This document shows, in pieces, positions 24,030 to 30,852 of a stretch of DNA of 33,517 nt (position 1 is its first letter; every line of letters begins with the position of its first letter). A program made the translations under genes and the position numbers. The stretch is taken from positions 1 through 33,517 of the forward strand of contig CAZHTM010000025.1 in assembly GCA_964535735.1 (NCBI GenBank). Reading direction: 5' to 3'. This DNA comes from J089 sp964535735 (lineage in GTDB: Bacteria > Fidelibacterota > Marinisomatia > Marinisomatales > J089). The notes beneath the pieces were generated by a model. It worked only from the letters and a program-made list of their open reading frames with translations. It was not told where the DNA came from and searched no databases.

Positions 24030-24296
24030 ATGGCACTACAAACAATTGATTTAGGAACAGCCGGGACACCATCGGGGGATACGGTTCGCCAGGGTTTCAG
24101 TAAATGCAACAGCAATTTTAGTAACCATGAAAGTAGGATTGCAGCCCTTGAATCGGGAGGAGGCGGTATTGGCACTCCGATTGACGCTAAGGGAACGGCA
24201 ATCGTGAAAATGGACGTGGATGAAGGGAATGGTGTTTTAAGAATCGAAACTGAAAGCGGGTTAATCTGGGCAATTGATGGACTTTTCACTATCTAG
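24030..24296 (+). CDS. Small tail-fibre-type protein with GDxxRxxFxKxNxNF motif
   Basis: The ATG at 24030 has AGGA 7 nt upstream; a longer frame from 23985 runs through the hairpin. The 88-residue product shows GTPSGDTVRQGFSKCNSNF (about residues 12-30), the pattern found in many phage tail and fibre proteins. A short coiled coil (HESRIAALESGGGG) and a beta-rich end (LRIETESGLIWAIDGLF) follow, suggesting a trimer-forming fibre piece. It sits between two parts of an interrupted Ig-like domain. Confidence 0.65.
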   Translation: MALQTIDLGTAGTPSGDTVRQGFSKCNSNFSNHESRIAALESGGGGIGTPIDAKGTAIVKMDVDEGNGVLRIETESGLIWAIDGLFTI

Positions 24297-24310
24297 TTTG
24301 GGTTAATCAA

Positions 24311-24607
24311 GTGGATACGTCTAAAGTCGAAGTGTATAGACAAGTTGGAGCCAGTCCAAATCCTTTAAACGATATATTACTTGGAACCGATACAAGCTTT
24401 CCAGGTGGAGTATGGGATATCAACACCACCGGCTGGAGTGAGGGGCGCTATAGGATTTATGCAATTAGCTTTGACCCGGCCGGTAATAAGAGTGGGTTTG
24501 AATTACGCAAGATTGGGATTTTGCCCATTCCCTTGCAGGTCTCCGGCGCGGAATCGTGGTACCTGGGAGAGTTGGATACGATACAAATTGGAGCCGCAGG
24601 CGGATAG
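24311..24607 (+). CDS. Ig-like domain fragment, C-terminal half
   Basis: The 98-residue ORF opens with GTG in DTSKVEVYRQVGASPNPLND and continues RYRIYAISFDPAGNKSGFELRKIG, the last strands of an Ig-like domain. Joined to the end of the 23310 ORF it would rebuild a whole domain (NISGTAS plus DTSKVEVY). There is no good ribosome site before it, so whether it is translated alone is unclear. It may be a remnant. Confidence 0.5.
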   Translation: MDTSKVEVYRQVGASPNPLNDILLGTDTSFPGGVWDINTTGWSEGRYRIYAISFDPAGNKSGFELRKIGILPIPLQVSGAESWYLGELDTIQIGAAGG

Positions 24608-24629
24608 ACAGGGGGTAAAATAAGCGCCC

Positions 24630-25169
24630 ATGAACAGAACGAAATATTATTCCGGTATGCAGCCGGCCCTTGAGGACCTGGAATTTGAACAAGTTGCCAA
24701 AGAAGAAGCAATTCGAAATCGGGTCTCAGATTTCTTTACCGACGGCGTGCTTTCCGGGCTTCAAGTTGGTATCGAAAATGATGCAATTTTCCTTCAGCCG
24801 GGGATTGGTTATATCAACGGGGAGAGGATCCTGGTGGGTGAAACCACATTGGTTTCTGATACGATTCAAGATGGGTTTGTTTTTATCAGGTTTATTCAAA
24901 TTGAATCCGGACCGGAGTCACATTTTATTACCGGTGAAGTTTTTAACACCCGCGTAACCGATTCATTTGAGGTGCTGCTCACTGGAAATGATAATCCTAT
25001 GGAGAACGGTTTTCTACTGGCTGAAATTCAATCTGGATTCGTAATTGATAAGCGTTCCTTTATTGAGCTGAAGCTGTCCAAGCCGGAAAATGTCCTTTCG
25101 CCCTCCAACGTAACGATTACTACCGGTTTTGAAACGGATTTGAATTATTCTCCCAACCAGGCAGGTTAA
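24630..25169 (+). CDS. Tail fibre / baseplate-associated protein
   Basis: The 179-residue protein begins MNRTKYYSGMQPALEDLEFEQ and carries GVLSGLQVG and LQPGIGYINGERI, strings I recognise from large phage tail proteins of the DUF4815 type, here present only as the N-terminal part. The rest is beta-rich. Its C-terminus is not longer than one domain, so it may be a short member or a truncated fibre. The ribosome site is weak. Confidence 0.65.
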   Translation: MNRTKYYSGMQPALEDLEFEQVAKEEAIRNRVSDFFTDGVLSGLQVGIENDAIFLQPGIGYINGERILVGETTLVSDTIQDGFVFIRFIQIESGPESHFITGEVFNTRVTDSFEVLLTGNDNPMENGFLLAEIQSGFVIDKRSFIELKLSKPENVLSPSNVTITTGFETDLNYSPNQAG

Positions 25170-25171
25170 CC

Positions 25172-25819
25172 ATGGCAGTTCCGAATCAAAATTCAGTTTC
25201 AAACCTCACTTGGATTCGATGTAGTTGGGATCCATCACCATCCCCTTCGGTTGAGTATTATTTAGTGGAACTTATCCCCCTTGTTTTTGATTCGATTTCC
25301 GGGGTTGATGTTCCCAGACCGGAACTAAAACTCACCGCTAAAACTGAGCGGGATTTATCTACCGGGGAGATACCCACCAGCTGCACGTTTCATAATCTTC
25401 AACCGAATGTAAAATACCTGGTACAAGTAGCGGCCGTAGACCGCTATAATAACATCTCGCCAATCGTATCCGCAGAAGTGATTTCCGGTGGAAGTTTTCC
25501 GGCATTGACAGCTGGTGATATCACATTAAATCCACTTACGGTTCATTTGAATGGTGTTTACATATCGTGGAATGTGAGTGATGAAGTATTGAATTATATC
25601 GCCCGGTTCCAGGTGTTTGCCGACACCCAGAGTTTCACAGACCTTACCAGCGACCGGTTAAAATACGAGGGTCTGGGCACCACCTGCCAGCTACCTGCCA
25701 ATTCAATGCTTTTTATTAAACTGAGAGCCATAGATATAATTGGCCGGTCATCTCCTGTCATGTCTGATTCAATCGATGCCACTCCTGAATCGGCTGCCAC
25801 GTCCGGTGCTACTGCTTAA
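25172..25819 (+). CDS. Tail protein with two fibronectin type III-like domains
   Basis: Residues 10-105 (SWDPSPSPSVEYYLVELIP, CTFHNLQPNVKYLVQVAAVDRYNNIS) form a clear FnIII pattern. Residues 115-205 (VYISWNVSDEVLNYIARFQVF, SMLFIKLRAIDIIGRSSPV) form a weaker second. Such domains decorate phage tails and aid adsorption. The end is a short Ala/Thr/Ser tail. It is the last structural gene; 10 bases later the AbiEii gene ends from the opposite strand, with no terminator visible. Confidence 0.7.
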   Translation: MAVPNQNSVSNLTWIRCSWDPSPSPSVEYYLVELIPLVFDSISGVDVPRPELKLTAKTERDLSTGEIPTSCTFHNLQPNVKYLVQVAAVDRYNNISPIVSAEVISGGSFPALTAGDITLNPLTVHLNGVYISWNVSDEVLNYIARFQVFADTQSFTDLTSDRLKYEGLGTTCQLPANSMLFIKLRAIDIIGRSSPVMSDSIDATPESAATSGATA

Positions 25820-25829
25820 TGGGATAATT

Positions 25830-26804
25830 CTATTTGGACAATCCTTTGTGCCGTTTGACGTTGAGAGCTTTCCACTTAAGCATGGGTTGGTTTTGGATAC
25901 GCTGCTGGAGAACAGTATTGTCAGTCAAGATCGTTGCATTGATTTCCCCTTTGTCGTTTAACAGGTCAAGGAATTCCCTTTCGGTATCCGTAAAGGGTAA
26001 AACGAAAGACAGGTATTTTCGACATTCCTCTACCAGATGGGCGCCATATTCCTCAGGGGCAGTCCGGGCTTCTATAGAATCCAAACGCAACATGGGGAAT
26101 AACTGCCTTTTCAAATCAATTGGATCAAAGGTTAGATCATCAACAGAAACCGTCCTCCAGTCTTTGCGATTCATGGCGCCGTAAACGACGAATCCCAGGC
26201 GAAGCCGGTTGGTATCAAGATTGTCCATTCTGAAAATCTGATAACTATCATATAAATCCCGGGCCTGCGTGCGGGACATTAAGGCAGATAGCTTTCCGGC
26301 AGCCAATTCATGTAGATCGAGGATGGGAATATTTTTGGCCTTGAAATCCCCAAGGGGATGAGAGTCCGCATATCGTGTATCCCAAAGCGGCTGTCTAAGC
26401 ATGAAGTTTAAGTCGACTTCCAGGTTTCCCGGTTTTTCCGAATAATTCCGGTAGCTCAACCGCCATTTCCCGCCGGCATGTTCATTCGGCGCTCTTTTAA
26501 TGGTGAATCCCTCCCGGGAAAAGACCGCTTGAATGGCCTTCTCAACCCTGGGTCTATTGGCCAACATCTCATCACGATTAAGATCGCCTACGTAATTAAG
26601 GTCGATATCAACAGATAATCTGGGCATGTCCAGGACAAACAGGTTGAGGGCGGTCCCACCTTTTAAAATCCATTTACCCTTAAGAATCGGGTGTGAGTTC
26701 AGGTTATTCAAGAGATTCAGTAAATGGAGGGCTTTTTCGATTATCTCCTCTCTGAATCCAGTCTCTTCTGCTATTGCTGATAGTTTTTCAGATGAAATTT
26801 TCAC
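25830..26804 (-). CDS. abiEii: AbiEii-type toxin, nucleotidyltransferase
   Basis: The 324-residue protein has the DNA polymerase beta-type nucleotidyltransferase core of AbiEii/MenT toxins: LKGGTALNLF, then RLSVDIDLNY with the metal-binding D-x-D, and a downstream helical motif AAGKLSALMSRTQARDLYD. Family members transfer nucleotides to RNA, often tRNA acceptor ends, to halt growth and abort infection. The substrate here is not known. Its start overlaps the antitoxin stop by 4 bases, giving coupled translation, as usual for this type IV pair. Confidence 0.92.
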   Translation of the reverse strand: MKISSEKLSAIAEETGFREEIIEKALHLLNLLNNLNSHPILKGKWILKGGTALNLFVLDMPRLSVDIDLNYVGDLNRDEMLANRPRVEKAIQAVFSREGFTIKRAPNEHAGGKWRLSYRNYSEKPGNLEVDLNFMLRQPLWDTRYADSHPLGDFKAKNIPILDLHELAAGKLSALMSRTQARDLYDSYQIFRMDNLDTNRLRLGFVVYGAMNRKDWRTVSVDDLTFDPIDLKRQLFPMLRLDSIEARTAPEEYGAHLVEECRKYLSFVLPFTDTEREFLDLLNDKGEINATILTDNTVLQQRIQNQPMLKWKALNVKRHKGLSK

Positions 26805-27607
26805 AAAACCTCACCCCAGGTTCGTTCAAGTATTTCTACCGGTATTACCAGGTTCCATTTTGATATCAGACGACCTGACACCCGTTTGCTGCGATCCAGA
26901 TAATGTGGTTGGCGCGGCCGAAGATTATGAAGTGACTTAAGGTATCGATCATCAACCATCAGGTTTTCACGGTTTTGTTCCAAAAAAAATCCCACTTTCA
27001 TGGCCGTTGTGGCATTTTTAAGCAAATATACGTATTCCACCACTTTATCCAGGTCGAAAAACTCCACGGATTCCAGGGACCGCCAGATTTCCTCCCAGCT
27101 TCCCGAGATGTCAGGCCGATGTAAAACATCTACCAGTGTCCGTTCCAGACTGGTAACCCGGACTTTCAGACCGGCCTTGTCCAGGATTGCAACACCATAA
27201 TTCTCTTGCTTTGCAAGATGTAAAGCCTTCGGAAACTTTACACCCCTGAAAACATGGGATCGAAAGGTGACCGGTTTCAGGGGGCGGTATGCTGAATAGG
27301 TGAAATGCTCATAGAGCGAGTAGGCCCGCCCATGGAATTCAAGCGCTGTATGGTGTGAAAGAACCGCATCTTTGGTCAACTTTGCGGCGATGAGAACCAG
27401 GTCAACCGGATACGAGTCAGGATCAGCCCCAGGTGGAATAACGGCATATAACCCACGGCGTACCGTAACGATCCGTCCCCTTTTTTTATAATAGGAGAGC
27501 AGAGCTTCCTGTGTCCTGGGATTGACCTTTCCGTGAGTTGACAAATGCTCAGCTAACTCCCCGGCTGTGAACACCGGATGTTTTCGAAAAAATTCTTCGT
27601 GCTTCAT
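26801..27607 (-). CDS. abiEi: AbiEi-type antitoxin and repressor
   Basis: The 268-residue protein starts with a winged helix (FTAGELAEHLSTHGKVNPRT, YYKKRGRIVTVRRGLYAVIPPG) and continues with the AbiEi C-terminal region (KDAVLSHHTALEFHGRAYSL, VTSLERTLVDVLHRP). AbiEi proteins neutralise AbiEii without direct binding and repress their own operon through inverted repeats. The gene lies directly behind a well-formed promoter. Together the pair is a complete type IV toxin-antitoxin unit at the edge of the phage tail genes. Confidence 0.92.
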   Translation of the reverse strand: MKHEEFFRKHPVFTAGELAEHLSTHGKVNPRTQEALLSYYKKRGRIVTVRRGLYAVIPPGADPDSYPVDLVLIAAKLTKDAVLSHHTALEFHGRAYSLYEHFTYSAYRPLKPVTFRSHVFRGVKFPKALHLAKQENYGVAILDKAGLKVRVTSLERTLVDVLHRPDISGSWEEIWRSLESVEFFDLDKVVEYVYLLKNATTAMKVGFFLEQNRENLMVDDRYLKSLHNLRPRQPHYLDRSKRVSGRLISKWNLVIPVEILERTWGEVL

Positions 27608-27646
27608 GATGGGAATCCTTGACAGTAATCTACGTTACACATAGCT

Positions 27647-27675
27647 ATATTATGGGATCCTTGCTCGGAAGTCAA
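27647..27675 (-). promoter_or_regulatory. Sigma70-type promoter of abiE operon
   Basis: On the minus strand TTGACT is followed by a 17-base spacer and TAATAT, a near-consensus promoter about 40 bases ahead of the AbiEi ATG. Confidence 0.7.
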
Positions 27676-27698
27676 GTAATAATCATCGACAACTTGAC
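27671..27698. promoter_or_regulatory. Inverted repeat over -35 box, candidate AbiEi operator
   Basis: A perfect 7-bp inverted repeat GTCAAGT ... ACTTGAC with a 14-base gap covers the -35 hexamer of the abiE promoter. A second weaker dyad GTAATCTACGTTAC lies at 27625-27638 between promoter and start. Both are suitable autorepression sites, an inference from the family. Confidence 0.45.
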
Positions 27699-27812
27699 AA
27701 ATTGATCTGAAACCCAGGGAAACCTATGGGGTCTGTACGAAACTGTCAAGAGACAGAGAATCCACTGATTGAATTTATTACAGCCAATGAGATAATGCCT
27801 CACCAGCCGTTT

Positions 27813-27841
27813 TTGCAACAACCTGTAACTGTTAATATTAA
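27813..27841 (+). promoter_or_regulatory. Possible promoter of amidoligase operon
   Basis: TTGCAA and TATTAA separated by 17 bases, each matching four of six consensus bases, in the 363-base divergent region before the amidoligase gene. Confidence 0.3.
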
Positions 27842-27850
27842 ATGACTTAA

Positions 27851-27915
27851 CACAGAATTGATTGGATTCTGTGAAAACCTGAGCTGAAGTTCCCTGCCCG
27901 ACAATCAGGCGGGGT
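27851..27915 (+). other. Two hairpins in amidoligase leader
   Basis: A perfect 8-bp inverted repeat CACAGAAT/ATTCTGTG (27851-27873) lies just after the possible promoter. A GC-rich stem CCCTGCCCGA/TCAGGCGGGG with a 3-base loop (27892-27915) follows. Neither has a T-tract. They could be an operator and a leader structure. Confidence 0.4.
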
Positions 27916-27970
27916 TACGCGACATCGGTAACGATATCGTAAGAAGAAAAAACGAAAGAAGGAGCAGCTC

Positions 27971-28879
27971 ATGGATTTAAAAGACCTACGGTTTGGGGTG
28001 GAAATTGAGACAGTAAAGCGAACCCGGAAACAGGTAGCTGTCGCCATTCAAACCATTGTTGGAGGCGGGATAACACATGTGGGCTCACCGACTTGCTTTG
28101 ATCCCTACCATGTGGTAGCAGAAGACGGCCGGGTATGGAAGGTGGTGGCGGATGCATCGTTAAATAAAACGCCTAAAAGACTGCAGGCCGAAATAGTAAG
28201 TCCGATCCTGACTTATGAAGACATTCCCATGCTGCAAAAGATTGTAAGGCAAGTTAGAACGGTTGCTGGCGCAAAGAGCAGCAAGCAATGCGGGATTCAT
28301 ATCCATGTCGATGCGGCGGCATTTACAGCTAAATCCCTTGGGAACCTCATAAAGATTGTAAATAAACAAGAAGACTTAATTGTGGAAGCCTTGGGAGTCA
28401 ACCACCGCAGACTGGTGAAATATGCTAAAAAAGTAAAACAGGACGTGGTTGCCAATATTGTAAGAAACAGGCCCCGAACGATTGAACAATTAAACAGAAT
28501 CTGGTACGGCGTTCGCAATCACCAACCTTCCCATTTTGATTCAACCCGGTACCATGGACTGAACCTGCACAACGTCTGGTATCGGGGAACGGTGGAGTTT
28601 CGATATTTTGAAGGTACGCTGCATGCGGGCAAGATCAAAGCCTACATCCAGTTTTGCCTGGCTCTTTCAGCAAAAGCCATCAACGCCAAAGGCGCCTCCG
28701 CCAAGAAACGGTCTTTATCTCATGAGAGCAGTAAATATGATTTCAGGGTGTTTCTACTCTCACTGGGACTTATTGGGGATGAGTTCAAAACAGCGCGTTT
28801 ACACTTACTATCGAATCTCCGGGGCGATATTGCGTGGAAAACTACATCGTCAGTTAATGACAGAACATTCGCTAATTAG
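27971..28879 (+). CDS. Putative amidoligase (COOH-NH2 ligase fold)
   Basis: The 302-residue protein matches the Amidoligase_2 pattern of glutamine synthetase-like ligases: an N-terminal FGVEIET metal-binding strand, LQAEIVSPIL near residue 72, CGIHIHVDAAAF near residue 106, and GTVEFRYFEGTLHAGK near residue 213. These enzymes are predicted to join amino or amine groups to carboxylates, modifying peptides or cell-wall parts. AAGGAG precedes the ATG by 6 nt. It leads a five-gene operon with a class II amidotransferase and cyclotransferase, the company expected for this family. Confidence 0.85.
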   Translation: MDLKDLRFGVEIETVKRTRKQVAVAIQTIVGGGITHVGSPTCFDPYHVVAEDGRVWKVVADASLNKTPKRLQAEIVSPILTYEDIPMLQKIVRQVRTVAGAKSSKQCGIHIHVDAAAFTAKSLGNLIKIVNKQEDLIVEALGVNHRRLVKYAKKVKQDVVANIVRNRPRTIEQLNRIWYGVRNHQPSHFDSTRYHGLNLHNVWYRGTVEFRYFEGTLHAGKIKAYIQFCLALSAKAINAKGASAKKRSLSHESSKYDFRVFLLSLGLIGDEFKTARLHLLSNLRGDIAWKTTSSVNDRTFAN

Positions 28880-28892
28880 AAAGGAAAACCAA

Positions 28893-29159
28893 ATGAAACT
28901 CTTACTTAGAAATATGGAATCATACGAAGGGACTGCCATGGAAATTGTCCGGCAAATGATGGGTTCCGCCATGTTTGCCGACAACAAATCCATCCGTGAA
29001 TACATGGATATGGTGATGAAAAACGCCAAAGTGCATCATGATATAGAACTAAAGATTTATGGGGATACGGATGAAGACTTGGCCGGAATGCTCATTTTTC
29101 AGATTGTGGAACACAACCTGGGAATGATTATGAAAGAAGAAGAGGGAGAATCAAAATGA
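28893..29159 (+). CDS. Small hypothetical protein of amidoligase operon
   Basis: The 88-residue protein starts at ATG 28893 behind AAAGGAAAA. It is helical and methionine-rich (MEIVRQMMGSAMFAD, YMDMVMKNAKVHH), and ends IMKEEEGESK. No family is recognised. It overlaps the next gene by 4 bases. In amidoligase systems small partners may be substrates; the glutamate-rich end makes that thinkable, but this is only inference. Confidence 0.6.
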   Translation: MKLLLRNMESYEGTAMEIVRQMMGSAMFADNKSIREYMDMVMKNAKVHHDIELKIYGDTDEDLAGMLIFQIVEHNLGMIMKEEEGESK

Positions 29160-29374
29160 AGCAGACAGCATCCATTGTAGTGAATGATCCATGTATCCGG
29201 TGTGGGAAACCCATAAGAGCGGACTATATGGGATTGTGCATGGACTGCTCAGATACTCTGGGAATATCGGAACTCAATAATCCAGGTGAACCTACAGAAG
29301 AAGAACTGAAAATAATCAAAAAATACAAGGAAAAAACGAATGTGCGGACTGGCAGGAATCATCCTCGGAAATAA
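29156..29374 (+). CDS. Small zinc-ribbon protein
   Basis: This 72-residue protein has CIRCGKPI and, 16 residues on, CMDCSDTLG, a CxxC...CxxC zinc knuckle. A charged tail (EEELKIIKKYKEK) follows. Start overlaps the previous stop as ATGA, and the end overlaps the amidotransferase start by 35 bases. Role unknown; possibly an adaptor in the modification operon. Confidence 0.65.
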   Translation: MKQTASIVVNDPCIRCGKPIRADYMGLCMDCSDTLGISELNNPGEPTEEELKIIKKYKEKTNVRTGRNHPRK

Positions 29375-30143
29375 AAAGCGAACTGAAGATGATTTCGAAT
29401 GGATAAAAGAAACCATGACATCATTACTCATTCGCAGTCAGGCTCGTGGTCCTCATGCCACTGGGATTGCAATTATCCGACGGGATGGTTCATATCAACT
29501 TCTTAAACGGCCGCTCCCGGCTGAAGAATTTGTGGAGATGGAAGAATACCAGGATGTGATGGCGGGATTGCCTGTCCGCCTGGGGCGGGATAATGAAGTG
29601 ACAATCATAATGGGACATACACGGTACCGAACAGTCGGTACGGAAAAGAGATCAAAAAATAATCACCCCATCCGGGCCGGAAGAATAATCGGTACTCATA
29701 ACGGAACGATCTATAATACCGCACACATCGCCAAAATGTACGGTTTAAATCGATTTGCCGATGTGGACAGCGAAGTGCTATTTAGAGTCGCCAACAAGTT
29801 TAGAAATCCCATTCAATTCAAATCAAAACTAAAAAGTTTTAGAGGACAGATGACGGCTGTGATGGTCAATCTGAATTCACCCGAGTTGATCAGGATTTAT
29901 AAGGGGAATAAACCTTTTGCAATGAAGTGGTTTGATGAAATGGACGTAATGATTTATGCATCAAACGGAGAATACTTTGAATCAGTTAAAACGGATGGAT
30001 ATACCACGTATGATTACAGGTTTAAGCCTTATAGAACCGTCCAGATTAACACAGAAAAAGAACTCAAAATGATAGTATCAAATTTCAGATTCATACCGGA
30101 GGTGAGAAAGAAATGCAGAGGGTTTTCGTTTACGGAACATTAA
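29340..30143 (+). CDS. Class II glutamine amidotransferase
   Basis: The ATG at 29340 gives MCGLAGI, where Cys2 becomes the N-terminal nucleophile after methionine removal, the signature of Ntn-type glutaminase domains. Further motifs are QARGPHATGIAI, GHTRYRT, NNHPIRAGRIIGTHNGTI and DVDSEVLF, all of the GATase_6/7 type. It would release ammonia from glutamine; no synthetase domain is fused in the 267 residues. The ammonia may feed the amidoligase. It overlaps the cyclotransferase start by 31 bases, which has its own GGAGG site. Confidence 0.9.
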   Translation: MCGLAGIILGNKKRTEDDFEWIKETMTSLLIRSQARGPHATGIAIIRRDGSYQLLKRPLPAEEFVEMEEYQDVMAGLPVRLGRDNEVTIIMGHTRYRTVGTEKRSKNNHPIRAGRIIGTHNGTIYNTAHIAKMYGLNRFADVDSEVLFRVANKFRNPIQFKSKLKSFRGQMTAVMVNLNSPELIRIYKGNKPFAMKWFDEMDVMIYASNGEYFESVKTDGYTTYDYRFKPYRTVQINTEKELKMIVSNFRFIPEVRKKCRGFSFTEH

Positions 30144-30493
30144 AAAAAGGTTTTTCGAATCATGACCGGATTTTTGCTGGTTATGATATTAAAATCACCC
30201 CAGCCTAGACTTATGGTGAGCTATACGATTTAGGTTGGTATCCGGCGATGACAGTGGGGAATAATAAAGTCTATGGTGATCTCATTGAATTTGATGATCC
30301 GGAGACACTGAGAAAGATCGATTGGTTGGAGGGATATCAAGGGGAAGAATCTTTAACCAACTTTTATGATCGCAGGGTAATAGAGGTATTTACTGATAAA
30401 GAAAAATTCACTGCGTGGGCATATTTCCTTTCAGATCAAAGAAATAATAAAGTCTATAACACTTTTATTGATTCGGGTAGATGGACTGGATGA
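30113..30493 (+). pseudogene. Gamma-glutamylcyclotransferase-like gene with in-frame TAG
   Basis: From ATG 30113 (GGAGG 10 nt upstream) the frame gives VFVYGTLKKGFSNHDRIFAGY, then TAG at 30206-30208 after 31 codons. It continues in the same frame with TYGELYDLGWYPA, the catalytic-glutamate string IDWLEGYQG, and YDRRVIEVFT to TGA at 30493. All family motifs survive, with no frameshift, so the nonsense change looks recent. Restart at ATG 30248 would lose the YGTL nucleotide-like loop. These AIG2-type enzymes release pyroglutamate from gamma-glutamyl amines. TAG is an ordinary stop elsewhere in this window, so recoding is unlikely; an assembly or sequencing error is possible. Confidence 0.8.
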
Positions 30494-30612
30494 TAGGAAG
30501 GGTCTATAATTCGATTATTGTCTATTAACTCAATTGACAGGCGATTGAAGTTCACAGGAGTTATTATTGAACATAAATTTTCTTTTTTTTACATAGGTGG
30601 AAGGTCTAAAAA

Positions 30613-30640
30613 TTGGTATGAGAAATATAATTGATATAAT
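30613..30640 (+). promoter_or_regulatory. Candidate promoter upstream of hsdR
   Basis: TTGGTA, 16-base spacer, TATAAT with an extended TGA directly before it. It lies in the 359-base AT-rich gap between the cyclotransferase and hsdR, and would give a leader of about 200 bases. A second TATAAT at 30681 has no -35 partner. Confidence 0.45.
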
Positions 30641-30688
30641 TTGTGTACAACATCAAGAACGGTTGTTTAGTAGATATAGTTATAATTA

Positions 30689-30712
30689 GAATCACACTAA
30701 AAATTGTGATTC
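30689..30712. repeat. Inverted repeat GAATCACA/TGTGATTC
   Basis: A perfect 8-bp dyad with an 8-base gap, between the candidate promoter and hsdR. No T-tract follows. An operator is more likely than a terminator. Confidence 0.4.
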
Positions 30713-30743
30713 CAATATATCATTTAGACGAACTAAATAAGTG

Positions 30744-30783
30744 GGGTTATATTTATAACCCAACAGGGTTATGTTTATAACCT
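30744..30783. promoter_or_regulatory. Tandem palindromes upstream of hsdR
   Basis: GGGTTATATTTATAACCC (30744-30761) is a perfect 8-bp dyad with a 2-base centre. A near copy GGGTTATGTTTATAACC begins at 30766. Their centres are 22 bp apart, about two helical turns, as for a cooperative repressor. The second copy is followed by TTTT and could act as a weak terminator instead. Confidence 0.5.
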
Positions 30784-30852
30784 TTTGTGCTTTAATACGT
30801 TGTCATTACAGAAGGGGCAGTGTTTTGGCATGGCGTTTGAATATTAAAAGTC

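Noticed and set aside
23952..24313. Self-splicing group I intron interrupting the fibre gene
   Set aside because: Exact removal restores frame, but I see no group I P/Q/R/S core sequences, most of the 362 bases is an ORF with its own ribosome site, and no splice-site pairing is evident.
30206..30208. Genome-wide TAG recoding
   Set aside because: TAG is the natural stop of several well-defined genes here (for example 8986, 9364, 13979), so recoding of all TAG is not supported.
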